A stretch of DNA of 12,749 nt from Zancudomyces culisetae (taxonomy: Eukaryota; Kickxellomycota; Harpellomycetes; Harpellales; Legeriomycetaceae), in assembly GCA_001969505.1 (NCBI GenBank), contig LSSK01001152.1:1-12749 (forward strand), in the 5' to 3' direction. The position numbers were made by a program, and so were the translations under genes. Below are positions 1 through 8,600 of this stretch, piece after piece. The notes under the pieces are model-generated. The model was not told where the DNA came from and searched no databases. It saw only the letters and a list, made by a program, of their open reading frames with translations. Each line of letters opens with the position of its first letter. The stretch's first letter is position 1.

Positions 1-101
1 AGATGTAGGAAAGAGGGTAGTTTTAGGGTTGGTAAAAAATGGAAAGATTTGGTTGTACATTCTTTAAAGGCGTAAAATAAAAAAGAATTAGAGATAATGG
101 G

Positions 102-126
102 GAGAGAGAGAGAGAGAGAGAGAGAG
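102..126. repeat. (GA)n microsatellite
   Basis: About twelve uninterrupted GA dinucleotides lie in purine-rich intergenic DNA. The unit length is not a multiple of three, consistent with a non-coding location. Confidence 0.95.
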
Positions 127-599
127 CAAATGGGACAAGATTTGTGAGAAAAAATGATATGAAAAAATGATCATTTATTTCTAAAAAGTATGTAAAGGGA
201 CTGAGGGTAATTAAACTTAGTGAGGAGGGTGGGGGGGAAAGAAGAGGGAGGAAAGAAAGCGAGAGAGGAGGCGATCTTTTAGAATAATTTGTAATGAGCT
301 ACAAAAAAAAAGGCTATTCAAAATATTCAAAAGAAATGCTTGTCAATTTAGGTTAATTTGGAATGTAAAATAAAATTAAATAATATGAAAAATTAATGTA
401 AATATTGAGGAAAGGGAAAAAGATTGAATATTAAGATTTATTAAAGGAATATCATGATGGGTTTTATAAGGTGCAAAAAGTAATCCATTATAATAAAACA
501 CGTCGTAATGTTGTATTCAAATAAAGAAAATAATAACATTTCTGTATATTTACTGATTTAATCCACAATTATTTAACATTATCTATTGAAATGAAATTT

Positions 600-643
600 G
601 TAAATAAAATAATAAAATAAAATAAAATAATAAAATAAAAAAA
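600..643. repeat. AAAAT/AAT-type A-rich microsatellite
   Basis: Irregular tandem TAAAA and TAA units with no coding potential on the plus strand. The minus-strand open frame across it is a Phe/Tyr/Ile-rich artefact. Confidence 0.85.
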
Positions 644-1240
644 TCAGGTTTAAAAAAATGAGGAGAGAAAAAGGAAAAGAAAAAGACAGTGATGAAGGGA
701 GTCGGAGAAAAGAGGTGGGGGAAGGCAAAAGGAATGGGTGATAACTGGTGAAAAATGTCAAGTTTTTCAATAGTTCACAATTGTAAAAAGATGTTGGCTA
801 TTACAGAGCCATTTATTTTTTGAATTTAAATACGAGTAAAATAAAAATAAAAATAAAACAAAACAAAAAAACCAAAAAACCAAAAAATCCTGGGATGGTG
901 GTTTTGTAATTGTATTTCGTTTTATTTTTTGGGACGTGAAACGCACAAATTTTTTTTACAAAAAAATAAAAATAATGAAAATAGTATGGAAATTTGGTTA
1001 TAGTGTTGATGATAGTGGGAAAAATAGACAATATTACGTACAAGGAACACTTTAATTTTGTAATCAATTGTAGTAAATGAAATTCAATTATTATTTTATA
1101 TTTTCTTTTTAGAAATTATCGAAATACATAGCATGGTAAATGAAATAAATGCGGCAATTTTTTGTTCTAAAACATTTATTACATTTTCATTATTAATAAT
1201 AAACCACTACTAGTCTAATTTCAAAAAAATAAAAAATTAA

Positions 1241-1273
1241 TAAAATAAAATAAAATAAAATAAAATAAAATAA
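1241..1273. repeat. (TAAAA)6 microsatellite
   Basis: Six perfect TAAAA units run from 1241 to 1270 and are followed by TAA. This is an intergenic pentanucleotide repeat. Confidence 0.95.
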
Positions 1274-2040
1274 TACTAATATTAATAAAAAAACACCAAA
1301 TAAAAAATTTGTAAATAGTAGAAAAAGAAATAGAAAAAAGCTTTGTTATTGTTGTTTATTATTATTAGCTTTTTATAATGTATTTAGAAGCAAGTATATT
1401 TATTTAATATATACGTTATTTTATATCTGGAGAGTAAAAGTAAGAGAAAGATTAAAAAAAAAGAGATTTAAAGAAAAAGAAAAGAAAAACACAAGTGAGA
1501 CAAATGCAAGAAATAGATGGGATTGTGCAAAAGAATAAATAAACAAACAGCAATTGTTAATGCAATTCAACAAACATAAATTCATTAAACATTATAATCC
1601 CACAGGTCAAAAATAAGGAAGAGACAGAGGCTTTTCTAAAATAAGGAAAAGGAGAGGAAAATAAAAGCTTACAAAAGCAAATGTAAAGTAGAAATTTTGT
1701 GGAAAATAAAAAGAGGTCCATTAATAACCGAAAAAGAGAGCTTGGGAAAAGAATTGTAAATATATATTAATATTAAAAGAAAGAAAGAAAGGTGGATTAA
1801 AACTTGGATTGATAAACAAGACAAGAAAAAAAGGGATTTTAGGAAATAATCTTGATGATTGAAGATTCACTAGGAAGAAGAATTTAAATTATAAAAATAG
1901 CAGGTAAATTAAAACAAAACAAATATAGAACCAAAAGAAAAAGACTGAGGAGGGGGGAAGATAAGAGGTAAGATAAGCTGAACTTTTAGGATGGAATTAA
2001 AATTTTATTAAAAGCTGCATAGAAGAATGTAAAAGTAAAA

Positions 2041-2073
2041 GCAAAAGCAAAAGCAAAAGCAAAAGCAAAAGCA
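2041..2073. repeat. (GCAAAA)5 microsatellite
   Basis: Five perfect GCAAAA units are followed by a decayed GCAACA unit. The hexanucleotide length matches the repeats inside the INTS7-like gene, but here the repeat lies in non-coding DNA. Confidence 0.95.
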
Positions 2074-2430
2074 ACAATAGTAAAATGAGAGGAGGGAATG
2101 AAAGAGTGTTTATTTTGAGTGGAGGGATTTAGATGAAAGAGAAAGATTTAAAAGATGTTTTAGAAATTTGTTTATGATGAATATATGGTAGTGATGAGAA
2201 GAGGAAATAAAAATAGGGGTGTTTTATTTGAGTAGGCGTATAGAATGAGGCAAATATAAGATAGTGATAAATAAGCATATAGTAAAAATGGAATTTTTTC
2301 TAAAAAAAAAGGGGGGGGGATAAAATAAAAATAGGAAAAAATATAGAGGATAATACAAAAGAAGAAAACAGAGAAATGGCTACAATAATAGGAACAACAA
2401 CACAAAGGGGGGTAAGTAAATGGGGAATAT

Positions 2431-2463
<33 letters not shown>
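2431..2463. repeat. (GATA)8 microsatellite
   Basis: Eight perfect GATA units plus one base, about 200 bp upstream of the kinase start. GATA is also the core site of fungal GATA transcription factors, so a regulatory role is possible but not shown. Confidence 0.95.
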
Positions 2464-2530
2464 TGTTGTAGAGAAGAGAAAATAAAAATGTGAAATGTAA
2501 ATGAAATAGTTTGGGCAACAAGCGGCAGAA

Positions 2531-2538
2531 TATAAAAT
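2531..2538 (+). promoter_or_regulatory. Candidate TATA box of the kinase gene
   Basis: TATAAAAT, a good match to the TATA consensus, lies 138 bp before the kinase ATG. A second AT-rich stretch, TATATAA at about 2637-2643, is too close to the ATG to leave much leader. In AT-rich DNA such matches arise by chance, so this is a candidate only. Confidence 0.35.
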
Positions 2539-2551
2539 AGGAGGAAGAATA

Positions 2552-2591
2552 GCACAGCAGCAACAACAACAGCAGCGGCAACAACAACAAA
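2552..2591. repeat. CAG/CAA trinucleotide repeat in the kinase leader region
   Basis: A mixed run of CAG, CAA and CGG-like triplets lies about 80-115 bp before the kinase ATG. If transcribed it is part of the 5' leader. It resembles the poly-Gln-coding repeat inside the kinase gene but has no ATG in a frame that would express it. Confidence 0.75.
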
Positions 2592-2642
2592 AAGGGTATA
2601 CAGAAAATCAAGATAGAAGAAATGTAAATACAAACGTATATA

Positions 2643-2672
2643 ATGGTAGAGGAGAAGGGGGTGGGAATATGA
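2643..2672 (+). promoter_or_regulatory. Nine-codon upstream ORF overlapping the kinase start
   Basis: An ATG at 2643 opens a nine-codon frame. Its TGA stop (2670-2672) overlaps the kinase ATG (2669-2671) as ATGA. Just upstream, ATGTAA at 2622-2627 is a start-stop element. If both lie in the transcript they could reduce or condition kinase translation. Whether they do depends on the transcription start, which cannot be seen here. Confidence 0.4.
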
Positions 2673-4063
2673 CAAGCGAAGGAAAAGTTGTACCAGGACG
2701 AAGAATGAGTCAAGGACAAGTGCAGGGACAAGGACAAGTTCAGGGACAAGGTCAAGTACAGGGTCAAGGCCAGGGACAAGGACAAGTGCAGAGTCAAGGC
2801 CAGGGACAAGGGGGTAGAGTTGAGGGGGGACAAAAAGGAGGAGGGGAATGGGATAAGCGAGTGGATAGAGGGAGAACTTTACGAGAGAAAAAAGAGCAGA
2901 GGATAGGAGATTTTGTGATCAAGTCGACGTTGGGGAAGGGGACGTTTAGTAAGGTGTGTATGGCAGAGCATCGAGTGACGAAACAGACATTTGCATTGAA
3001 GTTTATCAAGCCGAAATCAGCGGACAGTAATAGTAGCAACGATAAACATAGTTTGAGAATAGAGAGAGAAATCAAGTTGCTTTCGTTATTGTACCATCCG
3101 AATATAGTGCGACTGTATGATGTGGTACAGACGAGTAAGTTTACAATGATAGTGATGGAGCATAATACAGGGGGAGAGCTGTTGCATTATATCCGGAAGC
3201 GGGGACGGCTGATGGAGAAGGAGGCGCGGATGTTTTTCAGGCAGATACTGTCGGCGGTGGACTATTGCCACCGGAACTGTATAATACATCGGGACCTGAA
3301 GCTGGAAAACGTGATGTTGGATGGCGACAAACGGGTGCGGTTGATAGATTTTGGGTTTGCAAATACATTTTACTGGGACAAGCAGTTGGATACGTTTTGC
3401 GGGTCGCCGTTTTATGCGGCACCAGAGATGGTGAATGGAATCAAGTATGTAGGACCAGAAGTGGATATCTGGAGTATGGGGGTGATATTGTTTTTTATGT
3501 TGTGTGGACGAACGCCATTTGAAGGAGAAAACCTGAAGGAGATATACGACAAGATTTCACGGGGCCGGTTTGTGATGCCACAGTTTCTGAGCAGTGGGGC
3601 GTGTGATATGTTGCAGCGGATGCTGACAGTCAATCCACGGAAACGGATTACGATGACAGAGTTGAGGACTCATGAGTGGGTCAATATTGATTTTGACGAG
3701 CCGTTTAATAGTTTTATTCCGCCACGGCCTACTGTAGTATTGGATCCAAATGCACAGTCTCTCAACAAAATGCATTTGTATGGATTTACTAGTGACCAAG
3801 TGGTGAGTTTTTTGTCTGATCCTGACTGTGCCAATACGCCCGTTGTGTGTATTTATCATTTGGTAGATGAGTCGAGGCGGAGAAAAGCTGCTAAACTGGC
3901 TCGTAAAAACCAAGCCGCAAAAGCTCAACAACAAAAACAACAACAGCAAATTCAATTACAAAAACAACAGCAACAGCAGCAACAACAACAGGAATCTGGT
4001 GTTCAATCTGATTCAGGTAGTGCAAGTAATCAAGGAATTAATCTTGTTCCTCTAGACAACAGT

Positions 4064-4094
<31 letters not shown>

Positions 4095-5308
4095 GAGCTA
4101 TGGATCAGCAAAAACAACCTCGTTTATCATTAACTCCATCTAATAATGTTCCTCCACAAACTGCTGCTGATCGTAGACTGAGTACTTATTCTATCTCTCA
4201 AGACATTAAAGACGTCGAAGGATCCAAAACACCTGTTTTCCTTGATTCTCCGTCTATAGTTGCTACCCAGCTCAGTGCTGGTCTACGTGTTTCCAAAACT
4301 CAAAAGGGCAGCGATGTTCGACCAACAACCGGTGATTCTTTCAATTGGGATATTGGATCTGTTCATGGTTCTGATGCAAATGCCAGTCGCATGTCCAAGA
4401 GCTTTGCCAATCCTTCGCGCCTATTTGCTCGCTTGCGGAAGTCTATGCCTTTCCTTAAATTCCGCAAATCTATGGCCTTTGTTGATCCTAAACCTTTACA
4501 AAAAGGTATCTTTGATCGTTCCAAAAACCAATCTACAAACCTAAATGTTTCTGATCGTCGTCACCCATCTGTTCCTCCTCCTCCTCCTCCTATTCCTCTT
4601 CCTGCAAAACCATCTCATTCTCCTCCCTCTTCTACTTCTTACTCCAACAATCCTCGTTCAAATAAATCTCTTTCTAGAGCTCATAGTACTCACACTTCTA
4701 CAAACAATGCTCCTTCTTCTCATCGCAGGAAAACCGAAACTTTACAAAACCACACTCCAATCCAAATACATCCTTCTCAAACTCAAAATCAAACTGCTTC
4801 TTCTTCTTCCTACAATCCTACTTCTAATGGTTACACTACCCATTCAACTCCTATTCCTCGTCCTCATTCCAGACTCTCTTCAAACTCAAACCTAAACTCT
4901 CCTTCAAACATTTCTACCAATCTCAATACAATTGCCAATTCCTACACAAACTCAACTCTAAACCCCAATCACCCTCTTCCTCCTACTCCTCCTGCTGCTG
5001 CTCCAATTTCCGGTATTTTTACCATCAAAACTACCGTTTTGCGGCCTTTGTTTGAGATTCATCAAGATCTTGACCGTGTACTACTTTCTCATTCCGTAGC
5101 CTACCGAAAAATCACCGAGTTTTTTTTCTTTTGTGAGGATCGGTCTGATACTGGAAATTCTCCAAATTCTTCTCCATCGCATCGCTTTGAAATCCATATT
5201 AACAATATTCAAGGAAATCTATTTACCATTAAATTCAAGAGAATTAAGGGAAGTTGGTGGGCTCATAAAAAGCTTGCTCAACGACTTATAAAGGATATGG
5301 GAAATTAA
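2669..5308 (+). CDS. KIN1: Kin1/PAR-1/MARK-family serine/threonine kinase with KA1 domain
   Basis: This 879-aa protein begins with a Gln/Gly/Val repeat (15-48). The kinase domain spans about 80-338, with glycine loop LGKGTFSKV (88-96), ATP-binding Lys111, alphaC Glu134, HRD (207-209), DFG (227-229), T-loop TFCGSP with likely activating Thr242, and APE (251-253). All catalytic residues are present. The segment GPEVDIWS (262-269) and the IPPRP just after the domain are Kin1-like. A UBA-like stretch follows (about 366-400), then poly-Gln and poly-Asn runs (419-475), a long disordered Ser/Pro/Asn linker, and a C-terminal KA1 domain (about 781-879) ending near GSWWAHKKLAQRLIKDMGN. In the family, KA1 binds acidic lipids and restrains the kinase; Kin1/2 act in polarity and exocytosis at the plasma membrane. 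The start is the first in-frame ATG with A at -3; Met13 is an alternative. The final subfamily call (Kin1 rather than another AMPK-related kinase) is inferred. Confidence 0.9.
2711..2812 (+). repeat. In-frame 18-bp minisatellite coding Gln-Gly-Val repeats
   Basis: Units close to 18 bp, of the type CAGGGACAAGGACAAGTG, encode repeating QGQGQV (residues 15-48) at the kinase N terminus. The copies differ mainly at third codon positions. The length is probably polymorphic, and the segment is likely disordered. Confidence 0.85.
3922..4095 (+). repeat. Poly-Gln and poly-Asn coding triplet repeats
   Basis: CAA/CAG runs encode a Gln-rich stretch (about residues 419-441). A run of about nine AAC codons and neighbours encodes poly-Asn (about 466-475). 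Both sit at the start of the disordered linker after the kinase domain, where the base composition of the gene also changes. Confidence 0.9.
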
Positions 5309-5492
5309 TCCCTCCCTCTCTCCCCTCCCTTTCTCTTCCCATTTTCCTTTTTTTTTTTAGATTTTATTTAAATATCATTATCTGTTATTTAAATATTTAT
5401 TTGTTTATTTATTTATTCATAAATGGTATTTTTATTCAACTCATTATTTACCACAAGCTCGGCTTTTTTTTTTTTATACAATATTTTCTTTA
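5309..5492. other. Pyrimidine-rich 3' flank of the kinase gene
   Basis: Right after the kinase stop, about 50 bp are almost pure C and T, ending in a T run and TAG. AT-rich DNA follows with repeated TATTTATTTA-like motifs. This is probably the 3' UTR and termination region of the kinase. No clear AATAAA lies close to the stop; the nearest good match is at about 5520-5525, within the INTS7 promoter region. Confidence 0.5.
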
Positions 5493-5582
5493 TTAAATAA
5501 TATATAAATACAAAAAAAAAATAAAAAGATAATATAAATACATAGAGAAAAGAAAAAGATAATATAAATACATAGAGAAAAG
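5493..5582 (+). promoter_or_regulatory. Three 30-bp tandem repeats, each with a TATAAATA box
   Basis: Two perfect 30-bp copies (5523-5552 and 5553-5582) follow a degenerate copy (5493-5522). Each copy contains TATAAATA, at 5503-5510, 5533-5540 and 5563-5570, exactly 30 bp apart. The last box is 86 bp before the INTS7-like ATG, a plausible promoter position, and no ATG lies between it and the start. The repeat itself is read directly from the sequence; promoter function is inferred. Confidence 0.6.
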
Positions 5583-5648
5583 AAAAGAGAAAATAGAAAA
5601 TAGAAAAGAGAAAGAGAGAAAGAGGGAGAAAAAGTTACTGAGAATATA

Positions 5649-8600
5649 ATGGATAAACCACCGGGATATAAAAGTATTTCAAAACAAATCCAGCAAGGAT
5701 TCAAAGTTATCCAACCTGGTTTTGGATCGGATTCGGCAAATAATATCCCCACTTCCAACGAAAAAGTCACTGTTGAAAGAGACAAACAACCGATTTTTGG
5801 TTTTGTTACTGGGACTGTACCAATAACTACGCCATCAATGATGAGTGGAGTAGGACCAGGAACAGGAACAGGAATAGTACTAGGAACAGGAACAGGAGTG
5901 GGAATGGGAGCGGGAATGGGATTAGGATTAGGATTAGGAGGAACGCAAAAGTCTTCATTAATTGCGTCGAAAATCACGACTGCAAACCCAACTTCTCAAC
6001 CAGGACTAAATGAATTTGAAGCTGAAATAGCCAAACTATTAAAGTTAGAAGCGGGGAGTAAAAGTAGTAATTTTGGTGCTCAAATTGAGGCTATTGTTGT
6101 AGGGTATGTAGAATTATTAGAAAGCTTAGGATCAACAACAGTAACAACAGGAAAAGGAAAAGGAAAAGGAAAAGGAAAAGGAAAAGGAAAAGGAAGGGGA
6201 AGGGGAAGAGGTGTTGATTTAATGATTTTAAATAATACTGGTTCTTCTCGATCGGTGCTATTTAATACTATATTTTTGAAACTGGCCGATTTATACCGTC
6301 ATTTAGGTGTAAGTACGGGTTCTAGTGTGGGGTTGGTACGTAGACAGATCTATTGTGTATTTACAAGGTTTTGTCGGTTTTTGGTTGGTTTAGCAAACCC
6401 GGAAGAATTATTACGTAGATTGTTAGCTGCTTCTGCCTCGACTTTTCCAGCAATAACAACAACAACAACGACAGGGGCAGGGATAGGGATAGGGATAGAG
6501 GGTGATGGCGAGTTATCATATCAACCGTCATCTTCACAACTTTGTGTATTGGCAATTCTAGGTGCGTGTATGAATATTTTTGCTTGGTCCATCAAGGTAC
6601 AACATGTAGTTATGACAAGACTGATGGCTAGCAAGGATATTGAAGAGTTGGTGGTAGCTAGTGGTGTTATTGAGCGGTTGTTGGGTTTTAATGTTGGTGC
6701 GTTTACTAGTATTTTCCCCTCGCTTGTATATGTTTTGGATGGATTGCTTGATCGACTCTTTTGTAACTCCTTGGATAATACTAATACTAATAATAATAAT
6801 AATGGTGGTGGTAGTGTGGATAGTATGATGGTGTTATCCAGACTTGTGTATTTGTTGAGGTATGCATCGATTCAACAGCCACAACAATTGATTCTACATG
6901 ATAAAAATCAAGCAAATGGAAAAGAAAAATCTATAGTTAATATACAAGAATGGTCTGTAAACTATATCAAACGGTTACTTATCAAGCTATTTACAACAAT
7001 TGATGATTTGTACTCTGGTACCGAAACCAAACAGGAATATACAATGTTTGATGATGAAAAGGTATCCATGGTAAACCATACAATAATAACTGCATTGCGT
7101 ACGTGGATTGCTTGTACTAATTTGGGTCTTGCTAGTGCAAATGGTGATAACCAAAACTTACTAGATATTCAACTAGTCTTGGATTATATTTCGAAATTGA
7201 AATCTAAATTGAAATTGAAGTTAAAAGATCGACAGTTCTATTTCAATAGTGCGGTTGCTGAACAACAGAGGTTATTTTTGAGGATTTTATATAAACAGGT
7301 ATCATTGTTACTATATCCATTATCAACATCAACATCAACAAAAAAAGCAGGAGCAGGTACAGGAGCAGGAACAGAGTCAATGCTGGAAAATAGAAAAAAC
7401 CATGAATTGAGTACTGAAACCATCGAAATACTACAAAAAGTTGTAATAGTTGTGTGTAATGATGTGTTGATGCAACAGTCCCCTACCATAATTAATGATG
7501 GTAAATGTGAAAGTGAAAATGGTATTAATAGTCAGCTACAAACAAGAGAAAGAAAAAGGAAGTACAAGTCCAAATTATCATCTTTAGATACGACCGAATT
7601 TCCAAAAGAATTAGCTTGGGATATACAAGGTTGGCCAAGTACGGTTGTGGCATTTGGAGTACTGGTCAAATGTTGTCAATTCCGATTAGTAAATTCGAAC
7701 GATCGTAATTCTCCACCATTTACGTTGACCGGAATTGTATGGGACAATGTGAACAAGTGGATATCGAATTGTGTTTTAACTTTACCAGAGTATAAGACGA
7801 ATACAATACTTGACAATAATAAGAATAAGAATAATAAGAATGATAGTGATATTGATAGTGATAGTGATAAGGGATCGTTGAATAGTAGTATCGAAAAGAT
7901 TTTACAATTGTACAAAGTATATTTGGCACTACTGTTTATCAAATCTGTTGGGAAGTACAAAACTGCTAGTACTAAGAGTCAAAACGAAGATGCTGAATTT
8001 ATCAGTAGATTTAATGAATTGACCAAATGTGGATGGAACATAATACGACAATTGGATACCAATACCAATAACAACTACACTGGTGGTTCTGGAGGGCAGA
8101 AAAATGCTAATAATAGCATAGACAATAATAACTCTGAGTTTTTCGAATTGGCCAAAAAAGTCGTCAAACGATTTGTAAAATTGCTATTGGTATTGACTTT
8201 GGAAATACAAAAGTATACTGTGAAAAGGGATAATACACATACATATACACATACACATACTAATACGAATTGTGGATTATTGTCGATATGTGAAACACTA
8301 GCACGGCCAGTACTTGAGTGTTTAGAGCTTTCTAGAGACAGCAGGTATTCCAAAAATAGGAATGGGACTGGTATATCTATATATGCGAGTATGGTGAGTT
8401 TGACATATATGGCCAATTTAGATTCCAATGGATTTATCAAACATATTCTTCCAAACCTCGTGCAAATGGTAACTGATATTGACGGAATCAAATCACAACT
8501 GAGTGACACAAGTTTGGGGTATGGAACATGTGTGTTTGATTATTGGTGGGCTATTGTGTTGGTGTTGGTGAAGGTCATGATGAAATTCAAACAAACTAAT

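Larger units (their letters stand above)
1..2660. other. Gene-poor purine-rich upstream region
   Basis: No convincing gene is present. The plus strand has no open frame of useful length. The minus-strand open frames are runs of Phe, Tyr, Leu and Ser codons produced by purine-rich DNA read backwards. The plus strand is A- and G-rich with very little C; for example 1921-1980 has 19 G and 4 C. Microsatellites with units of 2, 4, 5 and 6 bases are scattered through it. No tRNA or rRNA signature was recognised. The right end, about 2530-2668, probably holds the kinase promoter and leader. A very short open stretch from 1 to 75 ends in TAA and could be the tail of an upstream gene, but nothing in it is recognisable. 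Confidence 0.7.

Noticed and set aside
1-75. Short plus-strand open stretch ending in TAA at the left edge
   Set aside because: Only 24 codons, no recognisable motif; it could be a gene tail but cannot be supported.
1029-1036. AATATTAC, resembling a geminivirus-type origin nonamer
   Set aside because: About 11 kb from the Rep-like gene and no flanking inverted repeat; a chance match in AT-rich DNA.
579-1067. Two minus-strand open frames of 63 and 84 aa
   Set aside because: Both are Phe/Tyr/Ile-rich sequence produced by reading A-rich DNA backwards; no motif or family likeness.
2041-2463. Regular repeats considered as a CRISPR array
   Set aside because: Plain microsatellites with no spacers, in a eukaryotic context.
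2172-2833. Minus-strand open frames of 167 and 177 aa, hydrophobic and Leu/Ser/Tyr-rich
   Set aside because: They are backward readings of purine-rich DNA and microsatellites (GATA gives IYLS repeats, CAA/CAG gives Val/Ala or Leu runs), and they overlap the kinase start.
5309-5361. Polypyrimidine tract ending in TAG, like a 3' splice site
   Set aside because: It follows a stop codon that ends a complete KA1 domain, and no matching 5' splice site or continuing exon is needed.
5649-5700. N-terminal KPPGY reminiscent of Mediator subunit 12
   Set aside because: Only a few residues match, and the following conserved helices and the C terminus fit INTS7 rather than Med12.
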